This document shows positions 10,268-20,085 of a stretch of 64,000 nt of DNA, one piece after another. Below the pieces are notes generated by a model. The model had not been told where the DNA came from. It searched no databases and was given only the letters and a program-made list of their open reading frames with translations. This stretch comes from Eutreptiella sp. 'Long Island Sound 2002' (Eukaryota; Euglenozoa; Euglenophyceae; Eutreptiales; Eutreptiaceae). The DNA lies in NCBI GenBank assembly GCA_964036045.1, contig OZ038384.1, forward strand, positions 43,106,204 to 43,170,203. The letters are read 5' to 3'. The first letter of the stretch is position 1; the number at the start of each line of letters is the position of its first letter. Made by a program: the position numbers and the translations under genes.

Positions 10268-12030
10268 TGAGTGTAGTATGATGTAGCGTGCTGTGCCTTG
10301 GGACAGGTAGGGATCACGGATACGCTGGAGTTCGGAGATCGCCCGAGCACTTTACCTTTACCTTTACCCTCCTTGTTTGCCTTGGGAACCCCTCCAACCC
10401 CCTTCACTCCCGCAAGTGTCCTGCTAGACCCCCGCCCACAACGCGCCTCCCCCCTGCACACACCCAAAATTTTTAGCACCCGGTTGGGGTCTAGAATTTG
10501 AACCCCCTCCCCCCCCCTGGGATGGGTGTCGTCTCCACCCACTCGGTGGTCATGCATTTCATCGATCGTTCTAGAAAGTGTGGTGTAGTTTAAAATTCGT
10601 GGCATCAGCAGACACCGAGAAAGGGAATGTTCTTTTGTGAACTGGTTGTTGAGTGGCTAACACGTTACTTGAAAGTTACTTGAAAGGGTTTGAACAGGGT
10701 CGGTTATATGAGGAAGGATACAAGTCGGATGAACAAAGCCCCAAGCATTTACCTTTCTTGTGGCACCGATTATGTTGCACATTTCAGAATTAAACTTAGA
10801 TGATCACCACTTTAAGCGGCTGCATTTGAAATTTAGAGCTATTACTCCTTTAAAATGACACCCATTGCAATCATGCAGCCGTCTAATGGGCCGTACTTTA
10901 CAAAGAACATTACACTTTGCGTGCAGTGAAACCCCCACACCGGGCTTCTTGTCATTACTAGGCGTATCAGACACCGCACATGCCCTGTGCATGGTAAGAG
11001 CGCATCCGGCACACGTGCATGTCTGTGAAAAGCCTATGGCAGATATGGTACAAGAAAGTCCAGCAAAACAAAATTTCGAGTTTGTAAAATGGCTGCTAGA
11101 CTTGATTGCAAAAAAAAAAAAGAATAGGTGACCTGATTCTGCATCGTTCTCTATTTCCAAAGGTTCCAAGTACCTAGATAGGGTAAGGACCTCCAGAATG
11201 AAGTTCTTCTATCACGTGAGTGCAAGTTAGGTTCAGTGTTTTGTTACGTTTGACTGCACGGACAACATCTTATTTGCCTCACGACAGCTAGTGTTCAGGC
11301 ATGGAGTGCTAGGAGTGCCCATCGTGTACCCTTTGTGAACCGTCCATTTGAATCGGGGTCGTATTTGACTAATTTGACACATTCTTTGTATGGTGCCTTG
11401 TTTGACGCTTGACGTAACAAGGCCCGGAAGTGTGCACAACGAAGCCAAAAAACAATAAGCACGCACACCGGGAAGTGCAATTAGGAAGTGGTTTGTGATC
11501 CGGAAGTATGGTCAGCATCTCCATTCTGCCACGTTTTTATGATCTGCAGCGCAACCAGGACTTAGTCAAAATGTAGTTAGTATGTGGTCAGAATCCAACG
11601 CCGTTTTTTGTGAGATGGTGATTTGGAGGAAACCCAAATGCGGCTGTCCAATGTTTTTGCTTTCCTAGGGGCTTGTGATGCTTGTTTTGGTATTTGTATG
11701 GGGGCGGGGGCAAACTTAACTTTTCAGGGGGGGGTTTCCTGCTGCCCTTTTCCCGGGGACACCAAATGGGAAGGTGAACACAAGGTGAATTAGAGGTCCA
11801 ACGAAGGTGAAATGACAACTTCAATTTTTTTTTTAAATAAGTACCCAAATGTTGCACTTGTGTCCAAGGTTGAATGTCAACCACCTTCATACAACGAAAC
11901 AACATTGTCTACCATGCAACACACACAAAAAGCACGCACAAAGACACCGCGATGCACGACTTCTTCATGAGTGCAAGTTCAGTGCAAAGTTACTTCACAA
12001 GTCCAAATATCTACCAATGAACCGTAGGTA
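10268..12030. other. Non-coding, partly AT-rich region
   Basis: No supported gene. It holds an A-rich run near 11110-11121 and G-rich or poly-T stretches near 11700-11840. Short ORFs carry no domain. Confidence 0.4.
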
Positions 12031-12033
12031 CAA

Positions 12034-13689
12034 ATGGCATTGAGGGGCAACACATCAACTCGGTGGAACCCCCCCCCCCCCCGGACGATTAATGGCCGTC
12101 TCTACTTTCTAGTGGCCACTCTTGACACAGTAGCCCAAACGGGCCACCAAAACCTCACCCTCTGCCGCCTAGCCCACAACAACACCCTCCTTCATGGTTA
12201 CGAGGGGAACCGGATGGTCTGGGGGGACATTGCTTGCTTCTTGGTCGGGGGTGGTGACACTCAAACACTAGGTTGGGACCAAAGTTCACTTTGACCCCTC
12301 CTCACCGTTGGCGAAATTGCCTTCCACGCATATGACGTGGCGTGGTAAGGGCAAACAGCCATTTTGTTGAATGCTGGCCCTTTGCACCCGGTGGCGTGAG
12401 TGCCAGGATTGGGCATGGGGATGACCTGACTGGGTGATCCAACCACATCTGAGGACTGGACTGGGCCCCGGAAGTGCAAGTTGGGTTGGGGTCTCGACTT
12501 GGACGCGGTGGGGATGCGAGAGCCGTTGGCTTGCTCCGCATCGCCCGCGTAAGGGTGCTCCTAGATGATAGGCTTGAACCTCTTCTCCGCTCAGAAAATG
12601 GTGCGAAATTTGTGGAAAGCTGATACCAAATTGCTGGTTTCATACTCACCAGGCCCACTTCGCATCATGGTGCACTGTGCGAAATTTGTGCTAAATGCAC
12701 GTGAAATTCGCGCGACAATGGCAAACAATCTGTGCATTTTAGCGACTACGAACAAACTTATGCAGCCAACAGGCACACCTGCACATCACAAGGGATTACG
12801 GTAGACCGCGACCCCAATTTCGCCTTCTTTGGGGTCCTCCTTGCAAGCGCATCATTGCTGAGATGCCATGCCGTTGAGGGGCGTGTTGGTGGGAGGACCG
12901 CCAAGGGCACAGCAGACACTGGTATTAGTCTCGGTGGGGCCAGCCTTGCGACCCTCGAGCAGGTAGGGTCCCTGCCAGAAAACAAATTGCCCTTCCCCAA
13001 CTGGGTGTTGCACGACGTGTGGGCTGCTCCAGGAGAGGAACGCGGGGGGGGGGGATACAGATTTGGAAGGGATACCTGGCTCCTCAGGGTTACAAATAAC
13101 ATCCACCATATATTTGTTGGCCAGCCCAAATGTTGCCTCAACCCCCCCCTCCAGCTAAAACATTGTGTGCCAGGTCGGCATCACCCATGTAACTACAATA
13201 CCTGTGAATGCCTTTACTCTCCCTGCAATGAGAGCGTCAAGATGAGCTGGATTGTGGACTATGTGGTGGTGATGCTTGTTGGGTGTCCACTGTGTAAACA
13301 TCACCCCTTGGGATGGTTACCCAAGGGGGGGGGGTCATGCCCTGGTGCTGGGATGTGGACACAACCGCAAGCAAATCTTCATGGGACTAAAGCAATTCAT
13401 CAAGTTGCGTCTCGCTGACCTATGTGTTAGCCGAGCCTGCCTCCACCGCCATGCAGTAGTCCGGGGACAACACTACAAAAAAATGACAAATGCCATTGAG
13501 AAACCTCACCATCACATATGGGTCATGGGAGGTGTCAATGTGGTGAAGCTCATCAACGGTATCCATGGAAACAATACTTGGGCCTGCGGTCATATGGTGC
13601 GGATGTGCAAACCCACCAATTTTCCCGGGTTCTTTGTCTACAAGTCTCTTCGGCACGGCTTCCATGGCAGTGGAGGTGGTGGGTTTTGA
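12034..13689 (+). other. Weak plus-strand coding trace, interrupted
   Basis: From 12034 one frame reads a natural-looking sequence (GRLYFLVATLDTVAQ onward) to a TGA at 12292-12294. It continues in the same frame for about 250 bases with four stops in total (three TGA, one TAA). Further open stretches lie at 12732-13418, a Cys/His-rich segment between about residues 130 and 190, and at 13276-13689 in another frame. I recognise no family. The minus strand of 13420-14013 is also open, so the coding strand is undecided. Confidence 0.25.
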
Positions 13690-14842
13690 CTGCCACCGTT
13701 TGGGAACTTGTGGAGACCTCAGTTGCACCTCCGCCCTTTGCACATGAAAAATGGGTGCAAAATGCTTGACCACCTTCTCTTTGGCCTTGTCAAAATTATT
13801 TTTCATCTTTGCCCATATGGGCTCGCACTCCGTCTCAGATAGCAGCCGTTTGATGATAGCGTAGCCCAGGCTATCAACAAAAGTGTTTGCCAGGGGAGGG
13901 GAGACCCTGTTGTCATGCACTGGCGGATGGGGTGTGGCATGCATAGGGGGGTCATGCAAGGGGCTCATAGGAGGGGGGGGGGGTGCTGTGTTGAAGGGGT
14001 ACGAGAGTCGCAAACCTCGATACTAGGGTTAGCATTTTGGTGGTGTACAAGGTGGGGCTGGTGAGGTGAAAAAGGCTATGTTTGTGGGCAATCCATGGCC
14101 GGGTGGGGGTGATGGCAAGGTCATCGCCCCAGCTTGGTGGAGAGATATGCCATCAGAAGGGGAGGGTGGAGGGTCTTCCTTTGTAGGAATGTCAAACTCT
14201 TGAATGGTGATCATATCGCAACCGAGGGGGATGGTAACAAGGTTATGCATGGGTTACACATTGCACACCCGCTCCCTGGGCTTACCCCGCCCTTGCCCTT
14301 GCATAATCCTCAAAAGCGTTTCAACGGTCTTCTCCCCCAGGGTAACCCTAAGTGCTAAAATGCCTACAATAACCCTCATTAGCCCCACCCACAATCGTGC
14401 GGCCCAACCCTTGCGGTCTCGGACGGGGGGAGGATGTGGGGGGTGGTGGAGGTGTCCGGTGTGGGCCAGCTGATCGCCAGACACCACACCGGACACAATG
14501 ACGGTACCCCGGGGAATGAGGTGAACCGTGCATAGACATGACCCCCAAGAGGGATTCAACCGTTTTGGGGGCGGGGATAAGGCGGACGGCCCTCAACCCG
14601 GGGAGGGCTAGCTGTAGTTGTTGCCACAGGTCTGTGGCCCACGCTTTCTTGCGAAGAGCACCTGCATGCTCAGGTTCCCTCATGACAACATGCATGAGGG
14701 TGGCGGAGGGGTCCAAACCCTTTGCCCACTGCACCACCTCCCCCCTCAACAGGCCCCCCGTGTATGTGGCCTGCGCTAGCGTATGCAGGCGGCGGGGGAG
14801 GCCCAGGAAGTGGGTGTGGCTGTTGCCCGCTGGGTCCGGCAC
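13420..14842 (-). other. Run of minus-strand ORFs, possibly one frameshifted gene
   Basis: Consecutive minus-strand open stretches (14842-14348, 14559-14254, 14250-14029, 14013-13420) abut or overlap in shifted frames. The pieces include RKKAWATDLWQQLQ, LGEKTVETLLRIM and KMKNNFDKAKEKVVKHF, which look protein-like. Frame changes fall at or near C/G runs. No domain is recognised, and the 13420-13689 part competes with a plus-strand ORF. Confidence 0.25.
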
Positions 14843-14929
14843 GCTACCCTATTGCGACAAGGACATTGCAAGAGAAATCTCAGATGCACAGATGGACAAA
14901 GGCATGGAGGACTGTTGAAGTTAAAAAAC

Positions 14930-15050
14930 TTTGTGCATTTTCGCGCGATCTTCGCGCAAATGGGAATTACATGCGAATGCTAACGAGGCATGCGTACAAG
15001 AGATGCAAATATGCGTGCGAATTTAACAATTTTGTGCGAATCTAAGCGGC
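14930..15050. repeat. GCGAA/GCAAA-rich stretch
   Basis: TGCGAAT and GCGCAAAT words are repeated. It is similar in style to 12595-12720 and to the AT-rich GCAAAAA blocks at 22700, 43860 and 44430. Confidence 0.35.
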
Positions 15051-15384
15051 GTTAGCAACCAATGGAGCTGCATGCTGCTTTTTTTTCAAGCACTTGCCGC
15101 CCGCCACTGACACAAATCTAACGTTAGTGGGATGTCCACCAGTTACAATCGTGGCCTTGTGCCAACACTTTGCAGGCATTGCAGCGCTACCTGGTGGTGG
15201 TGAGCAAGCACCCGTATGACGGTGGAGTATGCCTTGCATAGGCACCCCCATTCAAGACCCCAACACAGCTCTAAAATGTGGATGGCTCGCGCAGTTCTTG
15301 AAAGATGGGGTGTACAGGGTCTGTAGTAAAATCTAGTAGAATTTTTTTGGAAAATGTTTTCATTAGGTAACAAATTACTACGTT

Positions 15385-15492
15385 CACCAATTTTTACTAG
15401 GTATTGGGAACCTAGTGAAAAAAAGTTTTTGTTTTTACTAGGTTTCGGAACCTAACAAAAAAAGGTTTTTTTTACTAGGTTTCAGAACCTCC
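15385..15492. repeat. Three copies of a ~38-base AGGT...ACCT repeat
   Basis: TTTTACTAGGTTTCGGAACC with a T- or A-run recurs three times. Each copy contains the short inverted pair AGGTnnnnGGAACCT. Confidence 0.6.
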
Positions 15493-15496
15493 AAAA

Positions 15497-15830
15497 ACAA
15501 AAGAACAACTTCGGCCCACTTGTGGGCCACCTTTGACTTTGTCCCCTTGTTTGGGGACTCCGGACAACGCACGGGCGACGTAGCACTTCCGCCCTTTTGT
15601 GGGCCACTTTTGTTTCCATCCCCTTGTGTTGTAGGGGACCCCCCAGAACGGATGGTTGACGTAGCACTTCCACCCTCGTTGGGGCCCCGGAGAAGGTAGG
15701 GGTGGGGCTGCCACTTCTAATTTTGTTCCCTTATGTCGGGGATCCCCGAGAATGCAGGGGTGAGGTAGCATTTTTGCCCTCCTTTGGGACCCTGAGAGGC
15801 AGCCCCTTCTGATTCTCTTCGCCTTTGTTG
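15497..15830 (-). repeat. Diverged copies of the 85-bp repeat family (minus orientation)
   Basis: The words TTGTGGGCCAC, GGGGATCCCC and GGGGTGAGGTAGCA are the reverse complement of phrases in the 38630-39600 array (GTGGCCCACAA, GGGGATCCCC, GCTACCTCACCCC). About four diverged units are present. Confidence 0.55.
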
Positions 15831-15925
15831 GGGAACACTTGTGATTTTCCTCCCCTTCGTTGGGCATCCCGGAGAATGTAACTTTGCCTCCCACTTTGTT
15901 TCCTTTTTTTTTTCACTCCCACACT

Positions 15926-16480
15926 TTGTTGCGGTACCCCTCAAGTTGCGGTTAGGGACTCACAATCCAAGCTTTGTTGTGTCGCCCCTCGGATTGGGGT
16001 TAGGGAGTCAAAATCCATGCTTTGTTGCGTGGGCCCACACGTTGGGGTTAGGGACTCACAATCTACGCTTTGTTGCGTTGCTTCTCGAGTTGGGGTTAGG
16101 GAGTCACAATGCACGCTTTGTTGTGTGGCCCCTCAAGTTGGGGTTAGGGACTCACAATCCACGATGGGCCACGCAACAAAGCGTGGATTGTGAGTCCCTA
16201 ACACCAACTCGAGGGGCCAAGCAGCAAAGCTTGGATTGTGAGCCCCGAACCCCAACTCGAGGGGCCAAGCAACAAAGCGTGGATTGTGAGCCCCTAACCC
16301 CAACTCGAGAGGCCAGGCACCACAGCGTGGGCTTAGGGAGTCACAATCCACGCTTTTTTGCTTAGCCCCTCAAATTGGGGTTAGGGACTCACAATCCAAG
16401 CTTTGTTGCGTGGCCTCTCCAGTTGGGGTTTCGGACTCACAATCTACGCTTCGTTGTGTGGCCCCTCAAGTTGGGGTTAG
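15926..16480 (+). repeat. 48-bp satellite array, left part
   Basis: The unit contains GTTGGGGTTAGGGACTCACA followed by ATCCACGCTTTGTTGCGTGG and CCCCTCGA, 48 bases in all. Orientation is plus from 15926 to about 16161, flips to minus to about 16325, then returns to plus up to 16480. Because 48 is divisible by three, every frame reads a 16-residue repeat, which creates artefact ORFs on both strands. The array stops at GGGGTTAG, where the 16481-18751 element begins. Confidence 0.85.
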
Positions 16481-16515
16481 CCCTTGGTACATGCCAGAAG
16501 ACCCAATCTCGTTCT
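16481..16515 (+). repeat. Left terminal inverted repeat of nested element
   Basis: Pairs with 18717-18751 at 33 of 35 positions. Confidence 0.75.
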
Positions 16516-16770
16516 ACTCTAGACGCTGCTAGAGCGGCTAGAACGAAAAAAAGTAGTCGTTGCCCCGACCCATGGGCATAGGGGGGCGGGGGTATGAAGG
16601 GTGCAAATTGGACCCCTATTACCATACTAGGGGGTCCATACCTTGTTTTTTTAGAACAACACATTTTTGACATGAAATTCGACAAGTACAAAAAACCGTT
16701 CTCGGAACGTTCTAGCGGCGCTCTAGCGCCGCCCCGCTAGAACGCTTCGCTAGAACAAGGCTAGAACAAA
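16515..16770. repeat. CTAG-rich modules at left side of nested element
   Basis: Two clusters of GTTCTAG/CTAGAAC and CTAGCGCC palindromic words, at about 16517-16545 and 16697-16763. A short non-repetitive stretch lies between them. Confidence 0.55.
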
Positions 16771-16974
16771 AACATGCACACACATTTGGCACGTAAAAGA
16801 CACCAATGTGGGAAGGGGGGGGGGGTTCTGTGACACATAGACACATAGAAACCATCACATTTGGTACATGTCTAGTCATATGTGCGCACAGTACAACACA
16901 CCACAGCAGATCGCACACTACCGCAGACCACATCACACCAAAACACACCACACTACATGACACCACTTTACCCC

Positions 16975-17310
16975 TAACGAGACCACAACACACCACAACA
17001 CTGCACAACATTGCATGGCATACGTGCAACTTGAAATTACAGTCCGTCAGTCGAATATCCAAAAAGTCCAATAAAAAACCACCTGTGAAACAAAGAAAAG
17101 AACAACCTCCCAGACCCCTAAGTTCAACCCGCCCCCTCCCCCGCCGCCCAAGGTAGTTCTCAAGCCCCCCCTGAAAAATGTGTGACAAAAGCAAAGACGC
17201 CCCCCCCCCCCCCCCACCCCCCACCAACCAACGTTTGAAGAGAGGGCAGCCCCACAGGGCCCGTGCCTATGTCAAAATGTGTGCGTGCATGTGTGTGTGG
17301 GTGTGTGTGT
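16975..17310 (+). repeat. ~330-bp direct repeat, copy 1
   Basis: It begins CCTAACGAGACCACAACACA and runs through CAAGGTAGTTCTCAAGCCCC and GACAAAAGCAAAGACGCCCC to the GTGTGTG tract. It matches 18313-18640 in the same orientation with few differences. Confidence 0.8.
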
Positions 17311-18065
17311 GCGGGGGGGGGGGGGGGTAGTGTGTTGTGGTCACAAGACGTGCCCTGTGGTGTGCTGTGTTGTCATGTGGTGCGGTCGGGTGTCATGTGG
17401 TGTGGTGTGGTGTGGTGGAGGACCGTGCGATAGGGTTGCCTGTCTGGTTGGTTGCATGGTGTGTTGGTTGCTTGGCAGCTTGGGTTGTTTGGCACCTTGG
17501 GTTATTTGTTGGGTGTTTGGCTGGTTGGGGTACGTTGTGTGGTGTTTGCACCCTGTGGTGTTTGGTGCTGTATGCCGCTGTATGTTTTGTGATGTCATGT
17601 TTGTGGGTACCCATGTAATTACTGCCATTCCAAGGGGGGGGGGGGCTGACTAGCAGTTACTATTTTTGTTCTAGCGGCGTTCTCGGGAGCTGTTCTAGCG
17701 GCGTTCTAGAACGCCGCTAGAACAGTTCCGGCGAACGCCGCTAGAAAAAAAAATAGTAACTGCTTATCAGCCCCCCCCCCCCCCCTCCCTTGGAATGGCA
17801 GCAATTACATGGGTACCCACAAACATGACATCACAGAGCATAGAGTGGCATACGGCACCAAACACCACAGGGTGCAGACACCACATAGCGTGCCCCAACC
17901 AGCCAAACACCCAACAAATAACCCATGCTGCCAGACAACCCAACCTGCCAAGCAACCAACACACCATTCAACCAACCACACCAACCACACCAACCACACC
18001 ACATGAAAACACAGCACACCACAGCACACGTCATGTGACCACAACACACTACCCCCCCACACAGT
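17310..18065. repeat. Large palindrome (arms ~360-395 bases)
   Basis: The left arm (about 17310-17707) and right arm (17708-18065) are reverse complements with minor differences. The centre is a perfect 34-base palindrome at 17691-17724, built on GTTCTAGCGGCG and its complement. Matching landmarks include GTAGTGTGTTGTGGTCAC against GTGACCACAACACACTAC, and GGGTACCCATGTAATT against its complement. Minus- and plus-strand ORFs across it are composition artefacts. Confidence 0.85.
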
Positions 18066-18312
18066 ACAACACACGACAGCCAATCACACACTACAGCAGA
18101 CCGCAGCGCAGCACAGCACAGCACACCACAGCACACCACACCACATGACACGAGGCCACAACACATGACACCGGACCACACCACATGACACCGCAACACA
18201 CCACAACGCACCTCATGTGACCACAACACAACACACCACGCCACTACACAACACGGCACACCATAGTAGATCACACACCACAACACACTACAACACACCA
18301 CACCACACCACT

Positions 18313-18640
18313 GTACACCTAACGAGATCACAACACACCACAACATTGCACAGCATTGTATGGCATACCTGCAACTTGAAATGACAGTTCGTCGGTCCAA
18401 TATCCAAAAAATCTAATAAAAAACCACCTGTGAAACAAAGAAAAGAACACCCTCCCAGACCCTGCATTAACCCCCCACCCCCCCCGCCCAAGGTAGTTCT
18501 CAAGCCCCCCCTGAAAAATGTGTGACAAAAGCAAAGACGCCCCCCCCCCAAACCAACGCTTGAAGGGAGGACAACCCCGCAGTGCCCGTGCCTACGTCAA
18601 AATCTGTGTGTGCATGTGTGTGTGTGTGTGTGTGCGTGAT
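18313..18640 (+). repeat. ~330-bp direct repeat, copy 2
   Basis: Second copy of 16975-17310. It differs mainly in C-run lengths and a few substitutions. Confidence 0.8.
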
Positions 18641-18716
18641 AATTTGTTTTTCGTTCTGCCTAGGCTAGTATTGATCTATTCTAGGCTAGAACATCTAGGC
18701 TAGATTGTTCTAGCCT

Positions 18717-18751
18717 AGAACGAGATTGGGTCTTCTAGCGTGTACCAAGGG
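18717..18751 (-). repeat. Right terminal inverted repeat of nested element
   Basis: Pairs with 16481-16515. It is preceded by CTAG-rich palindromic words at 18658-18720. Confidence 0.75.
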
Positions 18752-20085
18752 AGGGACTCACAATGCACGCTTTATTGCGTGGCCTCTCGAGTTGGGGTTT
18801 CGGACTCACAATCCACGCTTCGTTGCGTGGCCCCTTGAGTTGGGGTTAGGGACTCAGAATCCACGCTTTGTTGCTTGGCCCCTTGAGTTGGGGTTAAGGA
18901 CTCCAAATCCATGCTTTGTTGCGTTGCCCCTCGAGTTGGGGTTAGGGACTCACAATCCATGCTTTGTTGCGTTGCCCCTCGAGTTGGGGTTAGGGACTCA
19001 CAATCCAGGCTTTGTTGCGTGGCCCCTCGAGTTGGGGTTAGGGAGTCACAATCCACGCTTTGTTGCGTGGCCCCTCGAGTTGGGGTTAGGGAGTCACAAT
19101 GCACGCTTTGTTGCGTGGCCCCTCAAGTTGGAGTTAGGGACTCACAATACTGGCTTTGTTGCGTGGCCCCTCCAGTTGGGGTGAGGGACTCACAATCCGC
19201 GCTTTTTTTGCTGGGCCCCTCGAGATGGGGTTAGGGACTCACAATCCACGCTTTGTTGCGTTGCCCCTCGAGCTGGGGTTAGGGACACACAATCTACGCT
19301 TTGTTGTGTGGCCCCTCGAGTTGGGGTTAGGGACTCACAATCGAGGCTTTGTTGTGTGGCCCCTCGAGTTGCGGCTAGGGAGTCACAATCCACGGCTTGT
19401 TGCGTTGCCCCTCGAGTTGGTGTCAGGGACTCACAATCCACGCTTTGTTGCGTGGCCCCTCGAGGTTGGTTTTGGCGACTCACAATCCACGCTTTGTTGC
19501 TTGGCCTCTCGAGTTCGGGTTAGGGACTCACAATCCACGCTTTGTTGTGTGGCCCCTCGAGTTGGGGTTAGGGACTCACAAGCCACGCTTTGTTGCTTGG
19601 CCCCGCGAGTTGGGGTTAGGGACTCACAATCCACGCTTTGTTGCTTGGCCCCTCGAGTTGGGGTGAGGGACTCACAATCCACGCTTTGTTGCGTGGCCCC
19701 TCGAGTTGCGGTTAGCGAGTCACAGGCCACGCCTTGTTGCGTTGCCCCTCGAGTTGGGGTGAGGGACTCACAATCCACGCTTTTTTGGTGGCCCCTCTAG
19801 TTGGGGTTAATGACTCATAACCCTGGCTTTGTTGCGCGGCCCCTCGAGCTGGGGTTAGGGACTCACAATCCACGCGCCACACAACAAAGCGTGGATTGTG
19901 AGTCGCTAACCCCAACTCGAGGGGCAACGCAGCAAAGCATGGATTCGGAGTTCCTAACCCCAACTCGAGGGGCCACACAACACAGTATGGATTGTGAGTC
20001 CCTAACCCCAACTCCAAGGGCCAAGCAACAAAGCGTGGATTGTGAGTCCCTCACCCCAACTCGAGGGGCCACGCAACAAAGTATG
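18752..20085 (+). repeat. 48-bp satellite array, right part
   Basis: The array resumes with AGGGACTCACAATGCACGCT and holds about 23 plus-oriented units to about 19872. An orientation flip follows, then about four minus-oriented units to 20085. Units differ by scattered substitutions. It is the same satellite as 15926-16480, split by the nested element. All ORFs here read 16-residue repeats and are not considered genes. Confidence 0.85.

Larger units (their letters stand above)
16481..18751. mobile_element. 2.27-kb inverted-end element nested in the 48-bp array
   Basis: The first 35 bases (16481-16515, starting CCCTTGGTAC) match the reverse complement of the last 35 (18717-18751, ending GTACCAAGGG) at 33 positions. 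The left flank ends ...GGGGTTAG and the right flank resumes AGGGACTCAC, so the 48-bp unit is restored if AG is taken as a 2-base target duplication. Inside are CTAG-rich modules near each end, direct repeats of about 330 bases (16975-17310 and 18313-18640) and a large central palindrome. No transposase-like ORF is visible, so the copy looks non-autonomous. The superfamily is unknown. Confidence 0.65.

Noticed and set aside
17341-18400. Cys/Val/Trp-rich ORFs on the minus strand across the palindrome
   Set aside because: They mirror each other across the inverted arms and arise from TGTGGTGTG-rich DNA; no domain.
18726-20072. Long plus and minus ORFs with 16-residue repeats (LELGLGTHNPRFVAWP type)
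   Set aside because: Direct translation of the 48-bp satellite; open in several frames on both strands, with no start context or splice evidence.
15926-20085. CRISPR-like array
   Set aside because: The units are contiguous satellite copies without unique spacers, and the DNA is clearly eukaryotic.
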